Shown: positions 12,939-25,432 of the stretch, in pieces
How the letters are laid out: every line of letters begins with the position of its first letter
Position numbering within the stretch: the stretch's first letter is position 1
NCBI RefSeq assembly: GCF_019175285.1
Contig: NC_056527.1
Span: forward strand, 53,429,486-53,493,485
DNA: 64,000 nt
Reading direction: 5' to 3'
From: Sceloporus undulatus
Taxonomy: Eukaryota; Chordata; Lepidosauria; Squamata; Phrynosomatidae
Notes under the pieces: generated by a model
What the model was told of the DNA's origin: nothing
Databases searched by the model: none
Seen by the model: only the letters and a program-made list of their open reading frames with translations
Made by a program: the position numbers and the translations under genes

Positions 12939-14107
12939 ATCTGAAAAGAAAAAGTATGTAGAAGTGTAGGACATGGAATCCTGCCTGTACTCTTTTTGGG
13001 TAAAAGTACACTAAATTATTTTAAAGAAAGATGATCTAGTGCAATGGATTTTCTTCCAAGCTTGATTTAAATTATTAGGATTATAGTCTGATCTAATGCA
13101 TGTCTATTTGTAAATACTGTACACTCACTGTTTTCTATGTGACATATGTATAGGACTGCACTCTTCAGTCCTTATGAAATGTTCCAGTTTTGTCTTTGTA
13201 ATTCAAATGTAATTCAGCCAGTCATTAAGGAACACCATATACAAGTTTATAACTAAAATCAAACTTATAAGAAACCTTCCCAACTCAGGATGAAATGTGA
13301 ACCATATTGCTTAAATGTCTTTCTATGTTAACTCATGCCAATACAATCTGTCGTACAATCAATTATATTCACATGGCAAATCTTTGGTGTTTGTTTTAAG
13401 CATCTGGCATTTTTACACCTCCAAAAAATAGGCTATCAGCCCTTTTATTTTAGGAATTATAGCAAGCTTCTTAGGATCAAAGCCATTATGGGAAACCTTG
13501 GACACAGCCTTTTCAAGCTGGGTGCTAGCACTTCTCCTATAGAACCCCCTTTCAATGCAACTCCCCAGCAACTGGTGTACCAGATACAAAAATGACTGAT
13601 GTACTCTTAAGAAACACAAACAGATTGAAAAATATGAAGGCTTTTGGAGACTATAAACCTCCTTGTTCCTTCTTCAAGATAAAACAGAACTAGAGAACTT
13701 AAGATAATAGAACTGTAACATTTATGCAGCACTGGAGAAAGGACTATTCCAGTCATAAACAGAGTAGACCCACTGAATCAATGTGACTTATAAAAATGTT
13801 GTCTTACCAAGCTCCCATTGATTCACTGGGGGAAAGACTGAGAATATGAAAGAGCTGACACAGAACAATAGTAACAGGAATTGTGTAGCTCTCCAAAAGT
13901 TGTCAGCATGCAAGTCCTGGCAGCTACACCTAATAAAACCAATGGTGAGGAATGCTGGGAGATGTTGTCCATTCTGTGGAGGGCTACATAACTCCAAACC
14001 CTGCCTTACAGACTCTGTAAAACCACACTTTTCATATTTCTTTTTATATCTTTTCTGTTCCTCTTCTCTTGTTTATTTTTTTTTCTTTTACTGAAACTTT
14101 TATTGTA

Positions 14108-14339
14108 CAATATGGGGCGCTTGGTACCTGCTGGGGTTTGGTTCCAGGACCTCAACCCCCATGGATACCAAAACCTGTGGATGCTCACCCTGTGGATGCG
14201 CAAGTCCCATTATATATAACAGCATAGTAAAATGGTGTCATTCATACAAAATGGCAAAAAAACTTTTTGGAATTTATTTATTTATTAGAATATTTTCAAG
14301 CCAAAAATGGTTGAATTTATGGATTCAAAGGGCCAACTG
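14108..14339 (+). mobile_element. Tigger-like MITE (TGGATACC family), copy 1
   Basis: GGGGTTTGGTTCCAGGACC, CCATGGATACCAAAACC, TATTTTCAAGCC and the end GGGCCAACTG before TA. Same family at 35252-35465, 57947-58186 (reverse) and 58428-58644. Confidence 0.75.
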
Positions 14340-16060
14340 TATGTGGAAAACTTTTTAATAAAAAGTATCTTTTAAAAACACCATACACTTTATAAATTCA
14401 TATCTAATGCTCCAAAGTTTTAAATAACCATCTAACCTAACTAGTTATGGAGTGTCTATATCTAACCATTAAGGGGAAAAAGTTGGAATATTAATCTCAT
14501 TTATCAATTCCCTGTTTATTGTAAGACAATACTAAAAGAATGAGACACATAAATCTAAATGACTAAGAAGAAATCTTGAGTTGTGGAACTGACCTGTGGG
14601 TGAGAAGAGAGATAATGCATATACTTTATACAGATTGCTATTATTCAGAATTTACTGTAATCCAACTACATTTCCTAAAAGGCCACAACTATCAATAGAA
14701 GAGAGTTTACCCTCATTCAACAGTCAATAAGCAGCACTACTGACAATACAGTTCTATTTCCAAGTCAATATCAGGATACCACAATGCTCTAAACACAAGA
14801 CGTGCTTCAATAAAAATGTGCCATACCTTCTGTTTTGACATCAAAGCAGTTCAGTAATAAAATCACCACTTGCACTCAGACAAGTTTACTGTTCATGTTA
14901 CTGTGTGAAACTGACCTATCAAACAGGCCAGCTTCACCTCTGTACTCTGTCTTTTTATAAAACTGTAGCAGGCAAGCATTTGAAAATCTGTATTAAAAAG
15001 TAGTAAAATAATACTAATACCAAATAACCCAACAAAGCCATATTTTACACAGCTAAATAACTATAACTTTAGCTTACATGTTACAATATCAGCCATATAT
15101 AAGGCCAACATGATAGCCATCTGCTTCACTTTGCTATTATCACATTAAAATGGACCTTTAAATTTAATTAAGCATTACAGTTCATTTTATTATACAGTAA
15201 TACACTTCAGAACTCCTGATCAAATTAAAACCACCTTAGATATAAATGCCACTTTTTATAAGACTGAGAATTTCCTTCAGGAGACCGCATTGAGGGGAGC
15301 AATGTTACAGAGGAAATCAATTCACTTTAATTTTACAGTAAAATTATGGTAATTACTTATAGGCAATCAACAAGAGAGAGCTACTACACAAATGAAACAA
15401 TCTGAACTCAACAATGAAAATGCAAAATGATGGTGCATTTATTTTCCGTATCTCCTTACCAATCACTTGCTAAAACAAACCAAAACTCCATCTATAAGCA
15501 GCACCTAATTAAAGGTTATGTATCCTTCTTTACCTATAGTTATGGGTCTCAGAGCAGCCTTTAATATAAATTATAACAGAAAATCAATAACAATATGGAG
15601 TAAAAAAAATTTAAGCATTTAACCAGACATTTAAATAAAATATGTTGGGATGGGAGTGGATGAATCAAGAAAAGTTCTACCAGATATATTACTGCTGTAG
15701 TAGATGAAGTAAATAAAGCTGAAGAGATAGCCCCGTATGCACATGCATAAGAGGAAAAGGAGGGGCTACACCAAAATGTGACCTTCACAGGAAGTACTAA
15801 AGGTGAGTTTTGCACAGGCACAGACACACAAGTATAATGCAGAGAGATAAGAACAAGAAATTTCTGGACATAACCTACATTTAAGTGACTGGAAATTCAC
15901 CAAGACCTCCAGAGCACTGAAGGATCATTTTCAGCAATATATTTTGTACCTGATCAAAACTATACCAACACACAAACCTATTACAGATGTTATGAAGGTC
16001 AAACCTATGTATAATGCTCAGTGATAAAAATTCATCTGTTGCATAAGAGATTAAATCTGT
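14340..16060. other. ZNRF2 intron 1, nothing recognised
   Basis: AT-rich unique-looking sequence. I see no exon or classifiable repeat. Confidence 0.5.
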
Positions 16061-16084
16061 AATTTTGCAAGTACGCAGTGAAAG

Positions 16085-16380
16085 GGCAGGGTGCATACTT
16101 GTAACTGAAGCTCTTCAGTGGTCATCTGTGTACTCAAACAAATGGGTTATCTTGAACCTGCACAGAACACTGTTTGGAACTTCTAGAAAGTTATGTAAGC
16201 ATTTTGGCAGTAGCCTCGTACTCCTCCAGCAACCCTATATAAGGGGCTTCCCACAGAAACTGCCTGTTCCATGGACACTGATGCAGCCATCCATAGGAAC
16301 CAGTAGAACACGATGAGAGGAAAACAAGCGGGTTGTGAGAGTGCACAGATGACCACTCAAAGAATTAGTTACAAGTACGC
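16085..16380 (+). mobile_element. Unclassified repeat with inverted ends and a TATA-like box
   Basis: TACTTGTAACTGAAG..AGTGGTCATCTGTG on the left is mirrored by CACAGATGACCACT..GTTACAAGTA on the right. CTATATAAGGGG lies inside at about 16235. It resembles a recurrent squamate repeat that I cannot place in a class. Confidence 0.4.
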
Positions 16381-17886
16381 AATCTGTCCTCCTTCTCCAT
16401 TGTCTTTGTGACTCACACAAATGGAAGACAAGCAAAGTACACACAAGAAGGAGGCAGGGTGTCACTGTAAACAAATCAAAACTTTACTAAACATTAAGTC
16501 AAAAGTAGAACATGAAACATGAACATCATGCCTCTCTCCTATACACAGTAAACGGTACTGAATCAGTTTTAAGAAATAAAACTTTCCTGAAACGTACAAG
16601 CACAGTACAGTATTCAAAGTGCAAAGAACATGCAAGGCAAACTGCAATGCAGTACAACTCTCCCAAAAGCAGTGGTAGTCCTACAGTAGTGAGCAATGAA
16701 GGTGACAGACTGTGACCAGGAAGCCACACAGTAAATGTCCTAGCACAGCACAGGAAGTCAGAAGACACAGCCACGGCTTGTGTGGAACAGGCTCAAATTC
16801 AAGGAGGAGAGTCCTTCCAAGCCAGTTCGTAAGCCAGGTGGATGGCCATTTTGTGAAGCACTGTGATGACACAGGCAATCCTTTCTTCAATGATGAACAG
16901 CATACAAAAAGTCTCTGTGAGGCCCAAAAAGCCACAGTCCCATCAACATAAAGTACTCTGTACACTCAGACAGTGCCAGCCTCTCTCAGAGTTTCAATCT
17001 GTAATTCCCACTGGACTTTGGATCCATAAAAGTCAGCAGAGAAGGAAGAAAAGCCAGCATTTGTCTCTTACTTTGTGTCAGGGTTCTTTCTTTCTTTCTT
17101 TCTTGTGATTTTTAGCATAATAATTTGCCCAACAAGGTTTTTCGGTTGAGAAAAAGTCAGGCAAACATTTAAGTTTATCAATCTATTTGCTATTACTAAA
17201 CATCTGATAAAAGAAATGATAATTTTTGAAACAATTTGCAAGGAAGATAAGAAAGGGACCGCTTGCCTATGCATGAAAATAAAAACCACATAAACAACCC
17301 TCATATTTTCAAAGAATCTCTCTGGCAGTAGAAAAGTGAAAGAACCAATCTGCCATCAATTTGAATACAAAGACCAGACAGGGAATTAGCAGCTACTGCT
17401 TTCCTTGGGCCTACTATATTGCTAACATAAGTCAATAGAAGCCTGCTTATTTGCCCTACAAAAAATAAGCATGGTAGTGTCATTGAGAGGTTCCACAATT
17501 ATCTTTTCTCTGATACACTAAAGAAAGAGGTAAGGAGGAGCCTGCAAAAAAGCAGGCAGGAAATGAAAGAAGTGCAAGGGAACTGTCTTGTTTTAGGATA
17601 GGTGCAGTTTTGAAACAATAATACTACAGACTGAAAAATCAAGTGGGGGAGGATCATGACGAATTGACATGTCTGCTCCATCTATGGGGCAGACAAAGCT
17701 AAGCAGCAGAATGCAGTCAGCTCTTTGTATCTGGGGGGTGTATCAACACTTTTTACATTAGTAAGATCTGTACCCCAACAAGGAGCACATCAGTGGCTCC
17801 AACAAGCCAAGCTAGAAGATCTAAATAGCAGTCCTGCACTACTACTTATGACTGGTATTCAGCCTACTTGAATAATAACAGACGTA
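16381..17886. other. ZNRF2 intron 1, no gene recognised
   Basis: Several overlapping open frames at 16460-16970 have no family resemblance and are on both strands. A short (TTTC)n lies at about 17083-17104. Confidence 0.4.
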
Positions 17887-18140
17887 CAGTGGTGCCTCAG
17901 GTTACGAAAGTAATTCGTTCCGCGGCCGCTTTCGTAACCCGAAAAGCCTTCGTAAGCCGAATTGCCATAGGCGCTAATGGGGAAAAGCCGCGATTCCGTG
18001 TAAAATAGCGCCGAAAAGCACCAAAAGTTTTTTCGTAACCCGAAAAAACATTCGTAACCCGGAACAATAATTCCCTATGGGATTTTTTCGTATCCCGAAA
18101 ATTTCGTAACCTGGGTATTTCGTATCCCGAGGTACCACTG
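17887..18140 (+). mobile_element. CAGTGGTACC MITE, copy 3
   Basis: 254 bp with ends CAGTGGTGCCTCAGGTTACG and CGTATCCCGAGGTACCACTG, flanked by TA. Internally very close to copy 1, including CGTTCCGCGGC and ATTGCCATAGGCGCTAATGG. Confidence 0.85.
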
Positions 18141-18397
18141 TATAATGCATTCTGTCCCTACCACAACAGATCACGGCATCCTGCAGGAGCAATGTGACTC
18201 CTGAACCCATGATGATTGTCTACCCCTACTTAGAGGAAGGATGAGGAACATATTGAATTTTGTTGAACTTTAATCAGTCAGCCCTAGCCAGCATAGACAA
18301 TGGTGGGCAATAAAGTGAGCTGTAGCCTAATAACAACTGGAAGACCATACATTGTCACCACCTGCATTACAGTTATACAAACATAACAGATCCCTAT

Positions 18398-18520
18398 TGT
18401 ACTACTGGGTGACCTTGAACAAGTCACATTTCCTTGACTCAGGAGACAAAGGCAAAACCCCTTCAAATAAATCTTGCCAGAAAACCTTGTGATAGCTGAC
18501 ATCATGCTGCCTTGAAAGAC
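18398..18520 (+). mobile_element. tRNA-headed SINE fragment (body)
   Basis: CTGGGTGACCTTGAACAAGTCAC, AAGGCAAAACC and AATCTTGCCAGAAAACC match the body of the SINE at 35985-36222 in the opposite orientation. Head and tail are missing. Confidence 0.6.
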
Positions 18521-19564
18521 CTAAGGATTTTGAATGAGCCTAGTTTCCCTGAGATCAGTATATATATTAGCTAACATGGAATGTAGCTCATCCTGTTTTT
18601 TTTTTATTATTATTATTGTACATTGAAAATTCTAGCAGGAAACACCTAAGCAAGTGTGCACATGGTATGCAAACATATACAGATCAGAGAGGCAATTCTG
18701 ATCTACATTGCTTTAACAGAATTCATTCTACATAGATATCCTAATAATTAAGCCTTGAAGAATATAATTATACTCCTCTGTGGTGGGACTCTTTTTTTTA
18801 AACTGCATAATTTTGACATCAGCTAGCAAAGGCAGGAATGCTCCCTAACCTTGCAGGGATATGGGGGAGTGTGTGACTGCATATGTATCTATTTACCTAT
18901 ATACACTGGAGGCAAGAAAACATAAACACAAACTTGTCTTTCAAAAAGGCTATGCATTTTTTCTCTAACTTGCTTTTAAGCAATGCTTACTGCTTAACTG
19001 AGCAATCCCTGGAGTTCTAAATAAAAGCTCAGAAGAATATTTTGACCTCAAATAGTCTTGACACACATTTATATTTATTAAATATGGAACGTAATAGGTA
19101 ATTACCGATAACTGTATCTCAGAATTTGGTTAACTCTTACAAATAATTAAACAAGCAGCTCTAGCTCATGGTCAAGTAGAGAGTCACTGCCAGAATTCAT
19201 TATGAGCTTCTGCTTATGCAGCACAAAAGTCAAAATTTATAATGTCTGCAAACACCACACAACACAAGAGACTCCCACAAGAGTTCCTGGCAACTGTCAC
19301 CAATTCACCAACGGCCAATCCACCATCACCCAAAAGCCACACACAATGTGTGTGTGAAAGCACCAATCACAAGACAATACTACAAATCTAGTTCTTTACC
19401 CTCTCATACACACATTGCATAATTAAACTAGAACCCACAGTGCTTCTTCCATCAGACGTTTCCACAGCTCAGAAAGCCTGTGTGTGGGACCCAAACACAA
19501 TCAGCTTTCCTAAAAGATTTTGAGTTCCACGGCAACAGAATCCTACCACAGATAACTTTCTTCA
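18521..19564. other. ZNRF2 intron 1, nothing classified
   Basis: T-rich run near 18600 and AT-rich sequence. 19280-19480 is rich in CCAATC/CACACA words but I cannot class it. Confidence 0.4.
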
Positions 19565-20455
19565 AGGTGCCCCCAATACATGGCAACCCTATGAACGAGA
19601 CATCTATGCCCCTCTATCCTCCACTGCTCTGCGTACATCTAGTAGATTCAGGCCCATGACCTCCCTAATTGTCTAGCCATCTGGCATGTGGTCTTCCTCT
19701 TTTTCTATTGCCCTCTGTCTTTCCTAGCATTATTGTCTTTTTCCAATGAGTCACGCTTTCTCCTGATGTGGACAAAGTATGGCAACCTTAATTTAATCTT
19801 CTTGGCTTCCAGGGAGATTTCTGGGTGTACCTACTCAAGCACCTACTTACTTGTCTTTTTGGCTATCCTCAGCATCATCAGTGCTCTTCTTCAGCACCAC
19901 ATCTCAAATGAGTTGATTTTCATCTTACCTACTTTCTTGACTATCCAGTTCTCAATCCGTACATAGTGATGGTGAATACAATGGCTTGTATGATTCTAAC
20001 TTCAGTGTTCAGCTGTATTTCTTTACTCTTTATGTTCCTTTATATCTGCCTTTTCCATTCCCTGTCTTCTTCTGTTTTCCTTACTGCAGTCTCAATTCTG
20101 ATCAGGGTTTGATCCAAAGTACAAAAACACTTTAACTATTTCAACTTTTTTATTGTCTAGGATGAATGTGTGCAATTCCTCTGTGGTCATTATTTTTGTC
20201 TTTATGTTCAGCATTAAACCTGACTTGACATTTTTTCCCTTTTACTGCCCTTATTAATTGTTCCAAGTTTGTAGTGTTTTCCACTAGTAGTATGGTGTCT
20301 TCTGCATATCTTAGAATGTTGTTCCTTTCTCCTATCTTCACTCCTTCTGAGTCTAAACCTGCTTTTCTTATGCTATTTTCTGCAAACAAATTGAACAAAT
20401 AGGGTGACAGAATGCAGCCTTGCCTGACACCTTTCCCAACTGGAAATCATTCCGT
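19565..20455 (-). mobile_element. RTE/Bov-B-like LINE, degraded
   Basis: On the minus strand LFAENSIRKAGLD followed by ILRYAEDTILL (20280-20400) is the reverse-transcriptase palm with the Y-A-D-D box as YAED. Further on, 19690-19960 reads like the RTE C-terminal region ending in the SLE..LGKxEG-like segment. Stops and shifts are frequent, and the 5' part is absent. Confidence 0.75.
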
Positions 20456-23400
20456 TTCAAATAACATGCTGTGTAAATTAAGAAAGGGTGCAAACAACTG
20501 TCTGATTTTCTCCCTTTTACTATTACCCTAAATGCACAGGACTTGTAGAGCCTCCACTGACATTACAATCTATCTTTAATTAAATTAGGGAATATCTAGC
20601 TTGGCTGTACGAAAGGGGATGGACACATGCATGATCTAAGCACCAGCTATACCAGTAATAACAGATAGAGACTTCAGGCATGGGGGACTACACAATCTTT
20701 TCCTAATAAACATAAAAGAACACACACACTAAGATAACCCATTTGAACAACTATCATACAGAGTCTTAGGGCTGGATGAGGTACTAGCTACCTGTCTTGA
20801 AGAAAGAGTCCACAGAAAGTAAGAAAGTATGTGAGGCACATGAGAGTGGACAAAGAACTCAGACTGCGGCCTGAGGACAACAGTCACTGTGCATGGGGGA
20901 AGGGGCTAGTGCAACAAAAAGCTTACGTTTTGGGGTGATATTTATACTCTTAAAGCCAACAAAATTCCACAGCAGTTCCATGGGAAACCAAAAGCTTGAC
21001 TGCCCCTCAACAGAACCAGAGATGGTTCTTCAAAGCGAAGAGTTTGTTTTGATATTTGAAAGATGGCAGGGGTTTGATTTTCATTGATGATGCTTCATGG
21101 ACTTTACAACACCTAGATATGATCTGGAGTCCCCAAAAAGGAGAAAAGGGTATTTAGGAATACACAAAAGGTTAAAAGGGGATTCTAGTTTTGTCTTGAT
21201 CTGGCAGAACACATCTTTTGGGTTTTGGTCTCCATCTGAAATGCAGAGTGAGGTGGAGGTGCTCTTTCAGCAATCTCCTCCATCCCCACACCATTCCACA
21301 TGGCTGGATCTACGTGTCATTCGTATCTATTCTGCTGCTGTGTATGCCATTGTAACCTCATCTGCTCGTGCTGGTGTCTAATTAAACTACAGCTGGATTG
21401 ATAAATATATTAGTAGATGTTTGGATAATTACATTATGGATATCTTTGTTCCTTTACTGCAATAGCCCCTGGCAGATTGCAGATGCAATTGAAACCATCT
21501 CAGAGCTAACACAACTTAATTTGAATGTCTGCAGTATCCTCATGAATTCTTTTTTCAGACTAAATGAAGACATCATGTCTTGAACATCAGCTGCAAACAT
21601 ACACTGTGTTTTCTTTACCATATTGTCCAATGAAAAGCTCTGGGGAATATAAAGCTTGCACATTTATGTATGACCCTGTAGTCACCTAATGAAGAATTGA
21701 TCCTAATTTCTATTCTAGATTTTTTCATATGGTCAATACAGTTTCTTTTATTATTTTTTGTTTTATTTTTGTACAAGTGGTAGATGAATTTTTGTCCAGG
21801 TAAAGGTATGATTTATTTTTCAGCCATAAATGATTAAGAATAGAAACACATTTGGTTTGTTCCTGTATACAGCAATCTAAATGTCCAAGTGTTTTTTGTA
21901 GGAAAATTACAGTCACAACAACATTACAATGTGTTTATATAATAGAGTGAAGTTACTAGGACAACACATATCCCATAAGATAAATATTTGATAACTAGCA
22001 TTCCATAATTTGAAAGATTTTTCTCTTTCCAGTTTCACTTTGACAAGATGACTTGCAAATACTTTAGATTAAGATCAATATTTAAGTCTGCTTACTTTTC
22101 CCAAATATTTTGATAGAAAATGTGTGTGGTAAATCCCAGTCCAGTAACAACAGCAGACTTGCTGCACAATTATTTTCTATAATAACAGCAGTATTTCTGA
22201 AGTACACAACACACTAGCAGTGCATGTAGCTGATGATTCAGTATCTGGAAGGGGGGGGGGAGGAACCCTATCTTCTCAAATAGATTCCCTGGGGACCCTA
22301 TATTTAGGTATCCCCCACAAAAGAGATGGACAAATTTTGAAAATCAAAATCTGTTATATAATTTTTTGCCTGAAAGCAAATATTAGTCACGCCTTCACAA
22401 GATTATAGTGTTTGCAGCATATGGACAATAACATAAAGATCCAATTTTCATACCCCTCTGGAATATGGGATTGGGGGTATTCTGTGTGTTTCCCTTCTTC
22501 ATCCAAGGACACAAAAAAGAGGGTACACAGATGAAGTACCTTTCCCTCTAAACGGGACTGTTAGTAAGGAGTCAAAACTGACCTTTTACTTCCTCCCTCA
22601 ACATCCATACATCCCTACTACAAACCAGAGTAAAAAAACAGCAACAGGGAAATAAAATTATTTTGTTTTGCTGCCTTTTCCAGCACACAGCCTGAATAAA
22701 ACAGGAGTAAAAGAGGCAACAACAGATAAAGGCTACTAGAAGTCGAACAGAAAAAACAGAAGGTGGATACCATTAATTCTTGGCTGCTAAGCACTATCTA
22801 TTTATTCTTATTAGTACAATAAAATTCCACATGAGGACATACAGTACCATTGGAACAGTAGTTTTCATTGTGTTTTGCACATTGTTTTTTATTTACTAGA
22901 GTAAGAATATGCAAGTCGCTGTTTTAGATATTATATTTAACAAATTTAAGAGGATACTTACTAACAATTAAAATGCTACCTGAGTAAGCAGTTTACAATG
23001 CAAAAGAATTGATGAACTCTTCATGAGACCACTATAGAGACAAAGGGTTCATATTCTAATAATGATAGCCCATAAACAAAAATGCCCCCCATCCCCATAA
23101 TCATACAAAATTGCACACATGCTTTGAGGGCAGCTCACCCTAACCTCTCTCACCCAAAATTCTGTTGATTTTTGGCAGCTATCAGTTATCTGGTTTATAG
23201 ATGGCGGGGGGAGGGGGGCAGCCATGCACAAGTGCATCTATTTCTAGGATGACAGCAGAAACACTTAAATATGATGCAAGAATTTCTATCCAAAAGAAAA
23301 AATCCATGCTTAAAGCTTCCACACCCTGCAAAACTTTTCAAGTACGTTTTCTGTCTTTTCTAGAAATACAGGTTTCTGTAGTATTGTCTATTGCAATCTC

Positions 23401-23877
23401 AACTGAGATTACAAATCAGGTTCATGTTAGCTTCCCTATAGATTTCTGTTTTATCCTTTATGTTATGGTATCAGTGATAACTAAATGGAAGTTTCTAAGT
23501 TCAGAACAAATTTTCAAGAACAGGTGAATTGTTATGGGTCCCAGCAACCTAAGAAACCTAAACTTTAACATCACAGTGAACTTCCATACAAGCAAAAGGA
23601 CAAAGCTACAGCATGTTCACATGCCTATATTAACACTGTCATCTCAAACACAGATTTTCTCCTGCACGAACAGCAAGTGAATGAACACTGCAATCTTGCA
23701 TAAAAGAAAACAAGAAATTAAGCAGTTCTATTAAAAAAAATACTACATTGGACTTGCACAAGGGATTGAGCTTTGCTGAATGCAAGGAAATCAAGGATGG
23801 ATCACTTTGGAATTTAAATAAGCTAAAACTCTTCTAAGAACTACAATTTTCTTGTGAGAATTATGTTTCTGTAAATA
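20456..23877. other. ZNRF2 intron 1, nothing recognised
   Basis: AT-rich. Open frames at 20893-21583 are short and match no family I know. A G run lies at 22250-22260. Confidence 0.45.
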
Positions 23878-24000
23878 CTAGACTATAAATCAACATCATG
23901 TATAGAGGGCAGGTTTTAGGGCCAAAATTATGGATTCTGATATGTCCTATGAGTAAGTCGAGGGTAAATCTTAGGGTAAATTCCAGCAGGTATAACTGTT
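23878..24000 (+). mobile_element. MITE relic (GTATAGAGGGCAGGTTTT family)
   Basis: CTAGACTATAAATCAAC, GGGCAGGTTTTAGGGCC and TAAGTCGAGGGTAAA match 9868-9985 in reverse orientation. 24895-24985 has a further partial copy. Confidence 0.5.
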
Positions 24001-24009
24001 TGTGCTCAT

Positions 24010-24120
24010 AGTTTTTTGTGGGGTTTTTGGGCTATGTGGCCATGTTCTAGAAGAGTTTCTTCCTGACGTTTTGCCAGCATCTGTGGCTGGCATCTTCAGA
24101 GAATGCTTGCCTGGAAAAAG
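24010..24120 (-). mobile_element. Penelope-like element end with hammerhead-like motif, left arm, fossil
   Basis: Reads, on the minus strand, CCAGGCAAGCATTC, a hammerhead-like core (24064-24099), then CTAGAACATGGCCACATAGCC and AAAACCCCAC. It is inverted relative to 24270-24415. Assignment to Penelope-like elements rests on the association of small hammerhead variants with that family. Confidence 0.55.
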
Positions 24121-24195
24121 TTGGATATATACTGTGTGAGCCTGGGAATGCAGGAGTGATTTGAATGCGTACCACTCCTGCATTCCCATGCTCAC

Positions 24196-24199
<4 letters not shown>

Positions 24200-24235
<36 letters not shown>

Positions 24236-24264
24236 ACACTGACACACACACACACACACACACC
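24200..24264. repeat. (GT)n and (CA)n microsatellites between inverted arms
   Basis: GT at 24200-24232 and CA at 24242-24264, separated by GAGACACTGA; another CA run lies at 24512-24540. They can pair with each other as part of the inverted structure. Confidence 0.9.
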
Positions 24265-24269
24265 CCACA

Positions 24270-24415
24270 ATTTTTTCCAGGCATGCATTCCCTGAAGATG
24301 CCAGCCACAGATGCTGGCGAAACGTCAGAAAGAAACTCTTCTAGAAGATGGCCACATAGCCCCCAAAACCCCCCCAAAAACTATGGATGCCGGCCATGAA
24401 AGCCTTTGACTTCAT
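24270..24415 (+). mobile_element. Penelope-like element end with hammerhead-like motif, right arm, fossil
   Basis: TTTTCCAGGCATGCATTCC, the core at 24292-24326, CTTCTAGAAGATGGCCACATAGCC and CTATGGATGCCGGCCATGAAAGCC. With the left arm it forms a large inverted pair around GT and CA microsatellites. Confidence 0.6.
24292..24326 (+). ncRNA. Hammerhead-ribozyme-like core
   Basis: CTGAAGA, one T, GCCAGC-CACAGAT-GCTGGC (6-bp stem II with 7-nt loop), GAAAC then GTC. This is the order of the hammerhead core with almost no stem III, like the small variants known from Penelope-like elements, which cleave as dimers. The extra T after CTGAAGA is unusual, so activity is uncertain. Confidence 0.5.
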
Positions 24416-24507
24416 GTCTGTGCTCACCCAAAATGGATAAGGAGGAAACTATGGTAAATGGTGATTATGCAATGCCCAGGGGAGGTGGTCAGACACAGGC
24501 AGGGCTA

Positions 24508-24540
<33 letters not shown>

Positions 24541-24544
<4 letters not shown>

Positions 24545-25051
24545 GAAAGGATGAAAAGGCAAAGCAAAAAAGAATGGCAACTTGATTATAGCCTTTAACT
24601 TTAATGTGATAACTGACTGATTTTAACCCAGAAAAGCTGACAAGAATGTACAAATGGCTTATTGAGATCCTTCAAAGCCAAAGTGCTTCTTTGAATGGAA
24701 GTGACAAAAAACTGTCACCACTACCATTTTCCCACCCAGGTATTTTAAAGGGTCAGAAGCATAACCATGACAGAGATGGTAAAATTGGTCAGAGCTTCTT
24801 TCAGGTCTCCTGGGACAGACTAAATTCTTGCATTTTGTCATTCTACTCAGAAAAGGAGATAGTTCCTTTTTAGATAAGAGTTAAGGTACAACACTTACAC
24901 TGACCTGTAGATAAGTCAACCCAGGTGTTAAGGATCATTTTTCCCTCTAAAATCTCTAGATGTATACATGAGTATATGCATTACTTTGGTTTTTATTTTT
25001 AATCTTACTTGATTAGAAATGGTGTGTCCCTCAGCTAGGTCTAAAAGGGAA
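24541..25051. other. ZNRF2 intron 1 with one MITE relic
   Basis: 24895-24985 (GTAGATAAGTCAACCC..TATACATGAGTATA) belongs to the family at 9868 and 23878. Nothing else is recognised. Confidence 0.4.
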
Positions 25052-25432
25052 AGGAAAACTAGGCGCTATCCAGACCGGCACTTTGCGCCAGCCTGGATTC
25101 ATGCTAGGGTTGTGCGAGGGCGGTGCCACTGCACGCCCTGCAACCCTAGCATGTTGCGGTGGCGTCAAAATGGTGGCACCGTGTCTACATGGGCACCGCC
25201 ATTACGACGGGATGGACGCATAGTGTCCACACATCGCATCATGCTTGCGACATCACGAGTGTGCCATTTGCGCACTTGGGCATCGCAACCGCGACAAAAA
25301 AGAACCTGCTTTTTGTGGTTTCTTTTTCTGCCTGTGGGAAGCCGCGCAATTTATCAGCTGCGACTTCTCGCTGGCGGAAAAGGAGGCGGCAGCAGACCAC
25401 CCTTTTTGGGCAGTCTGTATCCCACCCTAATA
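25052..25432 (+). mobile_element. Unclassified repeat family with CTAGGGTT..AACCCTAG foldback, copy 2
   Basis: The longer copy of the family at 1085-1345. Ends GGCGCTATCCAGACC and GCAGTCTGTATCCCACC are imperfect inverted repeats, which suggests a DNA transposon. It is CpG-rich compared with the AT-rich intron around it, as a recent insertion would be. Confidence 0.55.

Larger units (their letters stand above)
11869..14107. other. ZNRF2 intron 1, microsatellite and short gap
   Basis: Holds the MITE at 12339-12567 and an (ATT)n microsatellite at about 12857-12928 that ends in a 10-N gap (12929-12938). 13906-14000 resembles the ATGCTGGGAG foldback repeat at 30613. No gene is recognised. Confidence 0.5.

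Noticed and set aside
16462-17108. Cluster of overlapping frames on both strands
   Set aside because: No motif or codon pattern favours one frame, and no splice context is visible.
23971-24377. Frames with VCVCVCV and THTHTH runs
   Set aside because: They are translations of the GT/CA microsatellites and inverted arms.
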